This document shows, in pieces, positions 1-12,800 of a stretch of DNA of 64,000 bases; position 1 is the first letter of the stretch, and each line of letters starts with the position of its first letter. The notes below the pieces were generated by a model. That model had not been told where the DNA came from, did not search any database, and saw nothing but the letters and a program-made list of their open reading frames with translations. Source of the DNA: Zonotrichia leucophrys gambelii (taxonomy: Eukaryota; Chordata; Aves; Passeriformes; Passerellidae). The DNA lies in NCBI RefSeq assembly GCF_028769735.1, contig NC_088173.1:64335421-64399420 (forward strand), read 5' to 3'. Made by a program: the position numbers and the translations under genes.

Positions 1-1234
1 AAAAAATCAGTGAAAGAAAAGCCTCAGCCAAGAGAAAACAAGAATCAACGGGAGAAAAGGCTCCCCAAAGAGTGAGCTGGAGCTCAGGCAGTGAGGGGTC
101 CGAGGGAGATGTGCTGAGGGAGCAGAGCAGTTCTGTGTGCAGGGGTTAAAGCCTGGTTCTGTCCCAGGCTCCTGCTCCATCCCAGGCTGAGACATCTCCT
201 GCTTACCCTGTGATCCTGAATTTTGGCAGCCTGCAGGGTCAGGGTAGAAAGCACAGCCAGACCAGGCTCAGTGCCCAGGAACAGCACCTGGGCGATTCCT
301 GTCCTGGGGCAGATGGAAAATGCCCCTGGGGGGACACAGCTGTCCCAACTGGAGCATCCCTACCTGTGGGACAGCCTGCCCACGGGTCAGGGTGCAGCAG
401 GAGAGGTGACTGAGGAGCGTGGAGCTCATGCCCCATGCCAAGAGGGGCAGGCAGCTGTGCCAGGGCTGCTGGCAGAGGGCAGGGAAGGACATTTGTGCCC
501 GTGGCTCCCTTGGTTCCCCTGGTTCCCTTGACTCCTTTGGTGTCCTTGGCTCCCTTGGCTCCCTTTGCCTTCCCCTCAGCTGCTCCTGAGCCCACTGGGC
601 ACAGCTCGGCGGCAGGGCCTGGCTCCCAGGGCTCTGAGGAAGCCTTTTTCCTGTTTCACCTCTCCAGGTCTGGCTCCCAGGGCTCTGAGGAAGCCTTTTC
701 CCTGTTTCCCCTCTCCAGGCCTGGCTCCCAGGGCTCTGAGGAAGACTTTTCCCCCTGTTTCACCTCTCCAGGGCCCTGGTGGCTCATAGCCCCATGCCCC
801 CAGGCTCCCAGCCCTGCTCTGCCTTGGGAAGGGCGAGGCAAGGTCACTGTCTGGTGCCCTTCAGCCTGGTGCTGTGCCAGGTCTGTGCTCGCTCCCCTTC
901 CCTGCAGGCTTAGCAGTCCCACTGCTCTGCACCATCCTGCTGCCCCTTCCTCACCAGTCTCCTCTCATTTCCCTCAACAGCTGCCCAAAGCAAGTGCTGG
1001 ATGTGATCAGTCCCTGCCGCAAATCACCCGACACTGCTGGAGCCCTGAAGGTTCAGCCTCAGTCCCCTCTGTCTGTCCTTGACATCCCCAGCCCCACAGC
1101 TCCGGGGTCAGGGCATCCAGCACGGCTTTGCTCGGGGTTTCTGCCTGTCTGTGTGTGAGTGTGGGTGTGCTGACACTGCTCTGAGGGGTGACACTTCCAC
1201 CCTTCCCAGGAGCTGTGCAGCACTGGCTGGGATC
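1..1234. other. No gene seen
   Basis: Anonymous GC-rich sequence. The only structure is a three-copy repeat of about 60 bp at 640-770 (CTGGCTCCCAGGGCTCTGAG). Confidence 0.6.
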
Positions 1235-1700
1235 AGATGAGATCAGCCTGGGTGGGATCAGCCTGGATGGGACCAGCCTGGATGGGGTCAGCCCGGATGG
1301 GATCAGATGGGGACAGACTGGATGGGACCAGCCTGAGTGGGATCAGCCTGGATGGGATCAGATGGGGACAGACTGGATGGGACCAGCCTGGGTGGGATGA
1401 GCCTGGATGGGACCAGCCTGGATGGGGTCAGCCCAGATGGGATCAGATGGGGACAGACTGGATGGGACCAGCCTGGGTGGGATCAGCCTGGATGGGGTCA
1501 GCCTGGATGGGATCAGATGGGGACAGACTGGATGGGATCAGCCTTCCCAGGTGTTCCACCCTTCCCAAGAGCTGTGCAGCACTGGATGGGATCAGGTGGG
1601 ATTAGTCTGGATGGGATCAGCCTTCTCAGGTGTTCCACCCCTCCCAGGAGCCACTGGATGGGATCAGTCTGGATGGGATCAGCCTGGATGGGATCAGCCT
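1235..1700. repeat. Minisatellite, GGGATCAGCCTGGAT unit
   Basis: A 15-bp core in a higher-order pattern with GATGGGGACAGACTGGATG spacers. Short frames across it are repeat artefacts. Confidence 0.9.
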
Positions 1701-1754
1701 CCCCAGGTGATCCCCAACAATCTCGGTGCCCTCATCTCTCCTCATGCCAGGATG

Positions 1755-4288
1755 TGGCACCAGGAGTTCTCTGCCTGACTCATGGAACCTCCTGAGCTGG
1801 GAGGGCCCCACGGGGCTCATCCAGTGCAGCTCCTGCCCTGCACAGACAGCCCAGCGGCCCAGGCTGTTCCTGTGTTCCCTGCTGGGAGCACAGCCCCAGA
1901 GCCAGCAGCTTTAGGAGAGCTCTGTGAACTGGGAATCTTGTCCCACACATATGGGCCAGCATTCCAGGCTGTGCTGCCATGGGAGACTCCAGAGCACAGA
2001 ATGGAAATCCCTGAACAGAGGGACAGGCACAGGGAAAGCTCTGCAGCTCCAGGGGCTGCTCCTATGCCCAGGTTCAGATCTAAATAAAATACACTGAGGC
2101 AGAGCCTCAATCACACATTTCCTAGCAGTGCTCATTATCACAGCATCAGAGTATGTCACAACCCATTAATTAACTAATCTTCCTGTCCTTTGAGTACATT
2201 ATCCCTACTTACAAATGGAGATTTGAGGTTCAGAGAGATTAAAACCCAAAGTTTCCAGGAATGCTGATTGCTCTGTGCTGCACATGATGGGAGTGCAAAG
2301 CAAAGCACATCAGGGGTGCTGCCTCCTTCCCCCTCTGTGGTACCAATTATTCCATTTCCCATTTCTCCCCTTTTCCACTTTTCTTTCTGACCTTTTTTTT
2401 TTCCATTCACCTCTTTGCCTGCATTAGCTCTCTTAGACAAACCTCCCCAACATCCCACATCCTCCTGGTGTTTGTGACTCGAGCTGGAACCTGAGGTGTG
2501 ACAGGTCTGGGTGGACCCAGGGCCACCAGTAGTGACCTGTGGGTGACTGACTGAGGTGCTTCTCTCTATTCACAGGGCTTCCCTCAGTCCTGGATCAGAC
2601 ACCTCTGTTGGCTGTTTAAAATCCTTGGCATTTAAACCATGCTAGGACGCAGCAGAGACTAGGGAAGAAGAGAAGCTGGCAGCTCTGGGTGCCAGAAGAG
2701 TCAGCACAGGTCAGCCCAGTGCAGCCCTGCTGGGCTGGCTCTGACCCTGCTCTGAGCCCCTGCCCCATCTCCAGTGTCCCCACAGCTGCATCTCCTCACA
2801 GGCTGGGTGCTGGAAGCCAAAATCTCCCTCCCTGCAGAACTCTGGAGAGCTGTGCCCACCTTGGGAAAAGCAGCCTGGGAGACGGCAATGCCATCTCCCA
2901 GACAATGCCCAGAGTGCAGGGGGAACCTCCCCATGTGTGCCTGTTTGCAGTGACCCCCTGCCCCACCAATAGCAGGGAAACGCCCAGAGCAGCTTCAGCT
3001 GGGCTGTGAATGAGCCCCAGGGGCTGTGTGCCAGCAGAGCTGCCCCAGTTACCCAAACACCCCTCCCCAGGTGATTTTACATCCCAGGGAGGTGGTGTTA
3101 TCCAACAGCAATCATCAGCTAAACAGCTCCAATTGCCTATGAAATGGAGAAATTCCCAAATGGGAGTGCAATCTGGGAAGCACTTGCTGATGGATGTTTA
3201 ATGGGAATATTGACTATCTGGGCTTTTCTGCCTAATCAGTGCAGTGGATTTATGTGAATGTTCATTGTTCAGCCTCGGTGTCATCAGGCAGCTCTGCTTT
3301 GATTATGGTGATTGATTCTGCTCTGCTGCTGTCTGTAACAGCTTTGAGCAGATTCAATTCCCTCTCAGCTCCCTCCCCCAAAAATCACCTGCGCTTGGGA
3401 CTTCATGGATTTTTCAGAAGAGCATGAAAAAAATCCATCAGGATCATTTTCTCTGAGCTGCTCATCAGCCTGGCCCTGAGCTTGGTGCACTAATCCCACC
3501 TCAGCTGCAATAGGGGGGCTCAAAGGAGAATCCCTGCTCTGGAACCCACCCAGCCCAGTGCTGGAGAGCTGCTGCCCCACCTCAGCTGCAGTAAGGGGGA
3601 TCCAAGGAGAATTCCTGCTCTGGAACCCACCCAGCTCAGTGCTGGAGAGCTGCTGCCCCACCAGCAGTGCCCCTCCTGCCTAAAGCAGGCACCTTGTCCT
3701 GCTCTGAGCTGCCTGGCCCCTGTTCCTGCCTCTCTCCCTTGTTATACTTCTGTCTGCAGGGCCAGAAATCCTCTGCCATCGATTTCTGCTCTCCACAAAG
3801 TCTCTCCTTAATCCTCTCTTTGTTAAGCTAAACACACCAAGATCCCCGAGCTTCTCACAATAAGCAGGTTTCCAATCCTTTAAGCATTTTCCTGGCTCTC
3901 CCCTCAACCCTTGGCAGTACCTGTTGGTCCCAGCCTGGACACAGCCTTCCTGCAGGTCTGCCAGCATTTTCCTGGCTCTTCCCTTGGCAATCACCTGTTG
4001 GTCCCAGCCTGGACACGGCCTCTCTGCAGCTTTGCCAGGAGCAGGGCTGCTCCAGCTTCCCTTTCCACTCAAACATCCCTGTCCAGCCTCCCTTCTCCAC
4101 TCAAACATCCCTGTCCAGCCTCCCTTTTCTACTCAAACATCCGCTGTTTGTAAGGCCAAGGATGTCCCAAGCTCCTGAAGCCCTGGAGCACCTGCTCAGC
4201 CTTTGGGACTTCTGCAAGTTCTGCTCCTTGGAGAAGGCTCTGGAATCCTGAAAGCACAGACAGAGTCCTGGAGCTGAGCCCAGATACT
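1755..4288. other. No gene seen; possible CR1 remnant at the left end
   Basis: 1755-1880 resembles a diverged reversed CR1 end. The rest is unique sequence with local duplications: an 80-bp pair at 3520-3660 and three copies of TCCAGCCTCCCTT-TCAAACATCCCTG at 4050-4143. Confidence 0.5.
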
Positions 4289-4294
4289 GCCCAT

Positions 4295-4682
4295 TGTGAC
4301 AGTATTCACAGGGGTCTCAGGAAGAGGGAAGAGATGAAGATCTGACTCCATGTTTCAGAAGGCTGATTTATTATTTTATTATATATATTACATTAAAACT
4401 ATACTAAAAGAATAGAAGATGGGATTTCATCAGAAGGCTAGCTAAGAATAGAATAGGAAGGAAGAATGATAAAAAGAGGCTTGTGTCTTGAACACAGTGC
4501 CTGAGCCAGCTGACTGTGATTGGCCATTGATTAGAAACATGCAACATGGGCCAATCACAGATGCACCTGTTGCATCCCACAGCAGCAGATGATCAATGTT
4601 TACATTTTGTTCTTGAGGCCTCTCAGCTTCTCAGGAAGAAAAATGCTAAGGAAAGGATTTTTCAAAAAAGATGTCTGTGACA
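4295..4682 (-). mobile_element. Solo LTR of a 385-bp family, copy 1
   Basis: Starts TGTGACAG and ends CTGTGACA in plus orientation; flanked by GCCCAT at 4289-4294 and 4683-4688. Family features read on the minus strand: GATTGGCC boxes, AATAAATCAGCCTTCTGAAA and GAGGCCTCAAGAACAAAATG. Confidence 0.88.
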
Positions 4683-4699
4683 GCCCATACTCTCAGGGG

Positions 4700-5165
4700 T
4701 GTCACACCCTCTGTGACAGCTCCTGCCCCATGGCTCCATTGCTTCAGGTCCCTCAGGGTGTCCAGGGCTGGAGTCACCATCCCTGGAGGTGTCCCAGAAC
4801 CCGTGGATGTGGCACCTGGGCACATGGGCCATGGGGAACACAGTGGGCTGGGTTCAGGGCTGGACTTGGGGATCTCAAAGGTGATTTCCAACCTTTAGGA
4901 TTCATGGAGTGACAGGACAAAGGGATGGCTATAAACTGGAAAGGAGTAGGTGGGATAAAAGTCTTTATTGTGAGGGTGAAGCCCTGGCACAGGGTGCCCA
5001 GGGCAGCTGTGGCTGCACCTGGATCCCTGGCAGTGCCCAAGGCCAGGCTGGACACTGGGGCTGGAGCACCCTGGGACAGTGGGAGGTGTCCCTGCCATGG
5101 CAGGGGTGGCACTGGGTGGGATTCAAGGTCCCTCCTAGCCCAAGCCATTCCATGATTCCATGATT
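4700..5165 (+). mobile_element. Two CR1 LINE 3' fragments in tandem
   Basis: Both read toward TCAAGGTC-CTTCCAACC and end near the ATTCATGGAGTG or CCATGATTCCATGATTCT 3' terminus. 5' truncated, as usual for avian CR1. Confidence 0.7.
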
Positions 5166-5835
5166 CTCCATCTGCTGGGCCATCTAACTGCCTCTCCAGA
5201 CTCAGAAATGCTTTAAGATGGGTCCTGGTTTGCCGCCTTTGGACTTTACCCTCCCATGCAGACCAGCCCAGGGGTAGCCCCACAGTCCCAAAGCAGCTCT
5301 GGTTGCTGTGCAGATCCACACTTGTCCCACAGAAACCTCTCCTCACAAAGCCCCATATTACAGTCAGGGTAGGAGGTGAATTCCTCATTTCCAGTGAGTC
5401 AGCGTGGCTGCACAGGACCCCTGTGCTGGCCCTTGTCCCTGCCACCCCAGGCTGGCACAGCCTCCAGGGAGTTAAACCTCTTGCAAAAGCACATTTCCCT
5501 GCCAAGCCTGGCTCTGGCAGCTCCCCCTGAGCTGTCACAAAGCAGATGAGCCCCTCTCCTGCAGCACTGCCAACGTCCTGCTCTGCCCTCCTGAGATTCC
5601 AGAGTTCTCAGTCCTTGGCACATTTGACATCTCCCTTCTCCAGAGGAATGTGGGCAGAGCCCCTCCATGGATGGAGAGCAGAGGGGGAGGTTTTGGTGCA
5701 GAAATATCCCTTGTTGGATGGCCCAGCTGGACTGGAGATCTGGGCACCAGGGAATGGTTCAAATGCAGCTCTCAGCCTGGCTTTGGGCACAGTGACACAC
5801 AGGGATCGTCCCAGGCTTCCAGCCAGTGATCCTGC

Positions 5836-6085
5836 ATGGAAACGTGGAATCCTGGAATGGGCTGGGTGGGAAGGGACCTTAGATCCCACCCAGTGCCACC
5901 CTGTCATGACAGGGACACCTCCCAGTGCCCCAGGGTGCTCCAGTGTCCAGCCTGGCCTTGGGCACTGCCAGGCACAGGGAGAACATCCCTAATGAAATCC
6001 TTTCCTGCCATGGCAGGGACACCTCCCACTGTCTCAGAGTGCTCCAGTGTCCAACCTGGCCTTGGACACTGCCAGGGCTGGGAAA
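5836..6085 (-). mobile_element. CR1 fragment with internal duplication
   Basis: GGAATCCTGGAATGGGCTGG and GGGAAGGGACCTTAGATCCC on the plus strand are the reversed CR1 3' end. The GACACCTCCCA-TG-CCAGGGTG block occurs twice. Confidence 0.7.
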
Positions 6086-6404
6086 TGTTCTGTACTACCC
6101 CAGAATCCAGGGCAATCCAGCAGAATACAATGACCAGAATCCATCTTTTTACCACCTGGAACATTGGTGCTCTGGTTTTCTTCTTGACTTCAAGAGACTC
6201 CAAGATATAAAGGAATATCAGCTCCACAGCAAGGGTTCACAGATAGAATTTTGGCACCTGAAGCTCAGGAATACCCTTTAAACTGCTGCAAAATCCTGCC
6301 AGGCACTGGAGGGACATCAGTACCCTCAGGAGAGATGGGCAGGGCTGGGGAGAGGAGCTCAGGCTGCGGTCACTCAACCTGGCTCCTTTTAATCTTTTCC
6401 AGAT

Positions 6405-6550
6405 AGACGTGTCCCTGCCCATGGATTGGGATTGGGTGGGATGGATGTGTCCCTTCCCATGGATTGGGACTGGATTGGAATGGACATGTCCCTGCCCATG
6501 GATTGGGATGGACGTGTCCCTGCCCATGGACTGGGACTGGATTGGGATTT
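6405..6550. repeat. Minisatellite, GTGTCCCTGCCCATGGATTG unit
   Basis: Four to five units of about 32 bp. Confidence 0.85.
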
Positions 6551-6559
6551 ACGTCACTT

Positions 6560-8830
6560 CCATTTGAGGTCCCTTCATTCTGTGAAATGTCCCCCAGCAG
6601 CTGAGGGTGCAAGGTGGGCTCAGCAGGGGGAACCTGCTCCATCTTCCCCTTCCCTGCTCAGACAGGACCCCTGTTCCTGCCTGTGCCTGGTGAGGAGTCA
6701 GGCAAATCCTCCCAGACAGAGAATTCTCCTCTCCTCAGTTGGCTGGATTTGGGAAAGAGTTAAAAACCATGGCTCTGTCTCAGGCTGCCCATGTGATTTT
6801 TTAACAAGTTTTATCAGGCCAGAGATTTCAAAGAGCTCAGTTTCTGTTAGAAACACCAAAAAAAAAAAGAGCCAGATTTGTTCCTGACCACAAGGCATCT
6901 GGCAAGTCCTGCTGTGACATGAAGAGCCAGAGCTTCAAAGGGGCTGGTGGAGATCCAGCCCTTCCTCACCCCAGGGCTCCTCTCCCTTCATCCAAAAGCA
7001 GAAAGCAGCCTCAGATCAGCGAGGTGTTCTGAGGCCAGATTCACAAACATCCCCTGCAATCCCTGTCAGAGCAGGAAGGAAAGACAGATGAGAGATTTGG
7101 CTGGACAGATGGAGAGATTTTCCACTTCTCTGTTACAGTCCTTGCAGTGATGGCAAAAGGATTTTGCTCCGAGCAGGAAATACTGACAGAAATATTCCCC
7201 CAGCATTTTCCTTTAGGTTCTGGGAGATCCTGGCAGCACCAGGACAATGTCCTGACACACATCCAGCCCCTGGTGTCCCAGGCCAGCAGTGTGTGTGCAT
7301 TTCCCAGCCCTATAAGGCTCCCCCTTCACCCCCTGCACCTTCACTCCCTCTGACACCCAGCCCAGGGAGGTTTCTGCTGCTGGGACCTGCACAGGGACAC
7401 TTTGACCCCTTGTGGTGGCCCTGACATGGCCAAGTCACCTCCAGGGCATGACAAGGCAACTCTTGGGCACCAGGAGTCATCCCACAGTGTTCCAGGCCTG
7501 CTCCTCTCCCTGAGTCCTGCGGCAGGAGGAAGGGACCCGTCCCACCCAGTGAAAATTGCCTGGCAAGGCCTCTCCTCAGCTGAGCTTGGGGTTGATGAAA
7601 TGCAGAAGAGTGACCAAAACCCACCCTGTGTCTGAGATCTGCTGACGAGCTGGGATTTCACAAGTGAGCAACTGCTTTAATTCATTTTTAAAGAATTGCT
7701 GAGGAGCCCAAGGAGCTCATCTGTGCTGTGCAAAGATGGGTTTTACACCAGAGCAGGCACAGATGCCTGCAGCTCAGCATCCCAACACTGCACGAGTTAC
7801 GTGCAGCAACTTCTGACTGTGCAAAGCTCAAACCAGACCATCCCAAAACCCCCACACAGGGATGGACCTGACCCTCAGAACCTGCTCACCTGTGTGCAGA
7901 GCAGGGTTAGAGGAGGCACAGCCCAGGGTGGCTCACAGGGATTGCCCTGACTCTCAGAACCTGCCCAGCTGCCTGCAGAGCAGTGTTAGAGGAGCACCCC
8001 TGGGATTGCCTGGATCCATTGATTCCCGGTGAGGCTTTGGTTCTGGGAATTCTCCCTCTGGTGCTCTGCAACAGGGAATAAATGGGCAGAGCAGTGTGAG
8101 ATCAGCTGCTGGAGCTTGCTCAGTGTGCAGGGAGGGGATGCAGATAGCCCAGCCTGGCCAGAGCTGGGCTCTGCAGCCTGAGCTCTCTGATGATGCAGGT
8201 TTTGTGGCAGGTTTGGTTCCAGCTCAGATAGACGTGGAGGGCAAAAGCAGAGAGCCCTGTGGTGTCTGTAACCCTCCTGTTGGCACTGGCACAACACTGC
8301 TCCTCTCTTGGCTCTGGAGGGCTTCAATGCCAAACCCCAGGGCTTGGTTTGGGCAGGTCTGAAATGGCTCCATCTCCTCTGGGCTGGCAGGGGGTCAGGA
8401 GCTGGGGGTACCAGGTGCTGGGATGGGGCTGTGGGGAGGTGCAGGGGCATTGGGACCCTGAGAGGAGGAGCTGTGGGTGTTCCTGCCCTGCCCAAGCCCT
8501 GTGGGTGTCCCTGCCCAAATCCTGTGGGTGTCCCTGCCCAGACCCTGTGGGTGTCCCTGCCCTGCCCAAACCCTGCCTGCAGATGCTGCTGGGAGCTGCA
8601 TTCCCTCCCAGTGCCTGTCACACTCTTTCCTTGTGTCACTGGCACATGGCTGTTTGAGGGTGTTCTGCCATCCCTGCCTGCCAGGCCCTAAACCCTTCCT
8701 GCCTTGGGTTCTTCCACACACTCTGCATCCCAAAGTGTGGTTCTCAAAGCTGCTGCTGCTCTTTTCTGTCCCCATTCCGTTTCCAGCTCATTCCAGCTCC
8801 CTGCAGCGTTTCACTGGTGTTACCCAGAGC
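6560..8830. other. No gene seen
   Basis: Unique sequence of mixed composition; a four-copy 29-bp repeat CCTGTGGGTGTCCCTGCCC occupies 8495-8575. No exon with splice signals or family similarity was recognised. Confidence 0.55.
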
Positions 8831-8839
8831 ACCTGGGGC

Positions 8840-8985
8840 TGCCCTGCATCCCTGGCAATGCCCAAGGCCAGGCTGGATGGGGCTGGAGCAGCCTGGGACA
8901 GTGGGAGGTGTCCCTGCCATGGCAGGGGTGGCACTGGGTGGGATTTGGCCCTTCCAGCCCAAACAATTCTGGGATTCTGGGGTTC
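8840..8985 (+). mobile_element. CR1 3' fragment
   Basis: CCTGGCAATGCCCAAGGCCA, TGGGAGGTGTCCCTGCCATG and GGCACTGGGTGGGATTTGGC follow CR1 order. Confidence 0.72.
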
Positions 8986-9434
8986 AACATCCAGCTCTGC
9001 ACATCAGAGCCACTGCCGGCTGTGCTAAACAGGGATAAGAGTTCTGCCAAAGCCTAGAGAATATTTCTGCTAAGCCTTCAGCATCCTGACACTCACACCA
9101 CCATTATTTATGCTGCAGAGTGGAAAAGCAGGCAGGATTTTAATGGAAACATCCTCTAATCCATCTGCATGAGCATTTCCAGCTCTGTATTACTGCCCAG
9201 CTCTCCCTAGCACGGGCAGCCCAGCACTCAGCACCTCCCACGCCGAGGCCCAGAGCCAGAATAACTCTCCCAGATGGCCAAGTGCCAGGGAAGAGGGTGT
9301 TTGTAATGGGAACAGAGAGGAAAAACTGCTCCTGTCAGAAGCAATTGGGCAGCCCTGCCCATCCCCAGCACAGCAGGGCTGAGCAGCTCAGGTAAGCCCA
9401 GAATGAAGGGCTGGAGCTCCCTGCCCCAGGGTCC

Positions 9435-9995
9435 CAGGATGAGGTGAGAGATGGGAACCTGACCAAGTTTTCAGAAGGCTGATATATTATATTATATTAT
9501 ATTATATTATATTATATTATATTATATTATATTATATTATATTATATTATATTATATTATATTATATTATATTATATTATATTATATTATATTATATTAT
9601 ATTATATTATATTATATTATATTATATTACATCATATTACATTATATTATATTGCATTGCATTGTATCGTATCATATCATATCATATTCTAAAACTGTAC
9701 TAAGGAAAGAGAAAGGAGACATCAGAAGGCTGAACAAGAATGAATAATAAAACCCTGTGACTGACTCAGAGAGTCTGACACACCTGGCTGTGATTGGTCA
9801 TTAATTAAAAACAATTCACATGGAACCAGTCAAACATTCACCTGTTGGTAAGCAACGTCGGGGCCCCATCCCAAAGCAGCAAACACAGGAGAAGCAATTA
9901 AATAATTATTGTTTGCATTCCCCTCTGAGGCTTCTCAGCTTCCCAGGAGAAGAAATCCTGGGAAAAGAGGATTTTTCAGAAAATATCATGGTGAC
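9435..9995 (-). mobile_element. Second LTR family carrying a large (ATATT)n expansion
   Basis: On the minus strand it begins TGTCACCATGATATTTTCTG and shares a GCTGAGAAGCCTC motif and TGACCAATCA boxes with the element at 36953. About 170 bp of (ATATT)n sits where that element has a short array. The far end is not clear. Confidence 0.7.
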
Positions 9996-10024
9996 ATCCT
10001 GCCTCCCTCAGGATGGGGACAGCA

Positions 10025-10265
10025 CCCAGGGCAGGACAGTGGGACAGCAGAACAGTGGGACAGCAGGACAACAGGACAGCAGGACAGTGGGACAGCAGGA
10101 CAGGGCCCAGCAGCTCTGGTGCTGCAGCAGTGTGAGGGAAGGGAGCTGATTGGGATGCAGGGCTGCATTTCCAGCTGGGATTGGGATGCAGGGCTGCATT
10201 TCCAGCTGGGATTCCCAGCCCGGGATCGGGATGCAGGGCTGCATTTCCAGCTGGGGATTCCCTGC
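10025..10265. repeat. Two adjacent minisatellites
   Basis: 10025-10100 is a GGACAGCAGGACAGTGG array. 10148-10260 has three copies of about 40 bp, GGGATGCAGGGCTGCATTTC. Confidence 0.85.
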
Positions 10266-10919
10266 CTGGGATCAGGTGTGTGCTCCAGAGCAATGCAGGG
10301 GTTCTCCAGCCTGTGAGCACATCCCCTCACAGGCGGTGTGAGCAGCCATCCATCCCTCCAAGGGGATCCAGGAACTCTCCCAGAGTTTCAGCCCAAGCAC
10401 AGCTCTCCTGCCCCAGATCAGATCAAGCTCTGCCCAGCACAGGGGATCCCTCAGGGAGCAGAGTCCCAGAGCCTGCTGTCAGAAACAGCAATTTAACCAG
10501 TGTGCAAACACGCTGAAAGGCAATGGGATAAGCAGGAGAAGCAGGATGGGAGCCCTGCACGGGGAGCTTGCTTTGTGAGGAGAGGATTTGTGTCAGCAGC
10601 CAGCCAGAAACCCATGGTTCCACCCGGACCAGCAGTGCTTGTCCTTCAGAGTCTCCTGGAATGGACAAGGAATCACTTAAAATAGCATTAGGGCAGCGAC
10701 AGCAGCACCAATTTGCCTGATAAAGCCTTTCTGCTAATCCTGATAGGAGCTGACAATTGGTGTCACCCCGAGTTAGCAGCTCTGACTGCAGCCCCAGCCC
10801 TGCTGGGAGCTCTGAGCTCCTGGAGGGATTTTACTGCCCTGGAAGCTCGTGCAAAACACAGAAACTCTGCTTGCCCAGCCTTGCTTTTCCAGAGTCCCTG
10901 GCAGAATAATTGGGTATTG

Positions 10920-11190
10920 GGCAGGAATTGTGCCCTGGCAGGGTGTGAGGCCCTGGCACAGGTGCCCAGAGCAGCTGAGGCTGCCCCTGCATCCCTGGAG
11001 TGCCCAAGGTTGGACACAGGGGCTGGCACAGGGCTGGCACAGAGTGCCCAGATTTGCTGTGGCTGCCCCTGGATCCCTGGCAGTGCCCAAGGTTGGACAC
11101 TGGTGCTGGGAACACCTGGGACAGAGGAAGGTGTCCCTGCCATGGCAGGGGTGGAATTGAATTGTCTTTAGGGCCCTTTGCAACCCAAAC
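10920..11190 (+). mobile_element. CR1 3' fragment with internal duplication
   Basis: CR1 3' sequence in which the CCCAGA-TTGCTG-TGGCTGCCCCTG-ATCCCTGG block is present twice before GTGTCCCTGCCATGGCAGGG. Confidence 0.72.
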
Positions 11191-11935
11191 CTTCCCGTGG
11201 CTCTGTGGAAAGTCTGAGATCCTGTGCAATGCCAGGTGGATGTGCATCCATGGGGACACAGAGGGAGCACAGGAGGTACCTGCTGTGCCAGGGAAGCTCT
11301 GCAGTTCTGTGATGTGAACAGGGCCCTGCTGGTGCTCTCCTGCCCCCTGTGTGTGTCTCAGCCCTGATAACTGCAGGCATTTCCAGCTCCCGTGCCTTTG
11401 CTGGGCTCCCTTCCAGCTGCCACCCATCCCCTGGCAGGTGACAATGGCTCAGATGGATTCAGTGTGGACACAGGAGTGCTGCTCCCCCTGACACATCCTG
11501 TCATGTGCAATTCCCTTCTGCCTGCTCTGCCCTGCACAGAGCTGCGTGTGCAGCCTGCAGGCATCATGCTCAGGGAGCTGCTCTGCTTCCATTGGCTTTT
11601 ATTGGCTTTTCTGGCTGGCACTGGAGGTGTTACAGACAGAGAGCTGCATAGGGAAGGGCCCTCCATGTGCCCACAGGATGCAGCAGCAGAGTCTCCCACC
11701 TGTGCAGGGTTCCAGCCCAAATGGCAGCTGGGTGAAACCTGGATGGGGCTGAATGGGGCTGGAGCACCCTGGGATGGTGGAAGGTGAAACCTCACAGGGC
11801 TCCTGTCACAGCCCAGGGTAGCTCACAGGGCTCCTGTCACTGTCACAGCCCAGGGTGTGCCAGGGCATGGGGTGCCCTCCCTACCCCGGGATGGGGGCAG
11901 GAGGGGCACCAAGGCTGCTCCGGGCACCAAACAGG

Positions 11936-12157
11936 GCAGGGGAAGGGAAGGGAAGGTTTGGGAAGGGAAGGTTTGGGAAGGTTTGGGAAGGGAAGGTTTG
12001 GGAAGGGGGAAGGGAAGGGAAGGGAAGGGGGAAGGGAAGGGAAGGGAAGGGAAGGGAAGGGAAGGGAAGGGAAGGGAAGGGAAGGGAAGGGAAGGGAAGG
12101 GAAGGGAAGGGAAGGGAAGGGAAGGGAAGGGAAGGGAAGGGAAGGGAAGGGAAGGGA
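11936..12157 (+). repeat. (GGGAA)n tract
   Basis: About 220 bp, homopurine apart from GGTTTGGGAA interruptions at the left end (11955-12002). Confidence 0.95.
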
Positions 12158-12219
12158 GTGCTGTAGGAAGCGGCGGGGGTAGCACGGTCAGGACAGACGG
12201 AGACAAGAGATCTCTGAAG

Positions 12220-12800
12220 CCAGGGTTTGGAACTTGGGGTTTATTGCAAAGGGCCTGGGTGCAGGGGCCTGCTGGGAGCTGCAGCCACAGCTCAGAGCAG
12301 GCCCGAGAGGAGAGGGGTAGAGAGGATGAGAGGTCAGAGAGTAAGAGGGCAGGAGTGTAAGGGAGTAAAAAAGGTAAGAGAGTAAAAAGGGTAGGAGAGT
12401 AAAAGGGTAAGAGAATGAGGTTCCTATTACAAAACAATGAATCTTCTGTGTTGAATATTCTAATTCTCACTAACTAATCTAGTACAAGATACAAATCCTA
12501 CAGCATTTACATACAGCCTATAAGAATCATTACATTACCATATTGTGTTACATTTTAAACTCTAAAAACTCCTCTTTGGGCCCCTTCTGCCAAGCTTTAG
12601 GGTCTGCTCTGACCCTTGGACCTGCCTGCAAGCAGAGGGTGTTGTTCCATCAAAAGGGGATCACCTTAGCTGGCCATGTCATTGTTTTCCCGTTGTTCAG
12701 TAACTGAGGGATCTCAAAGCTTGCTTTCATTTCAATCTCACTTATAGTTTCCATATTCTCAAAATCTCTTGCCAGACAGTCATATTGATAAGGCTTTCCT
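12220..12800 (-). mobile_element. LTR-like element, antisense orientation
   Basis: GGGGTTTATTGCAAAGGGCC near 12236 is a reversed CAATAAA poly(A) signal, followed by a purine-rich stretch and an AT-rich body. This organisation resembles bird ERVK LTRs. The start lies against the (GGGAA)n tract. Ends are approximate. Confidence 0.5.
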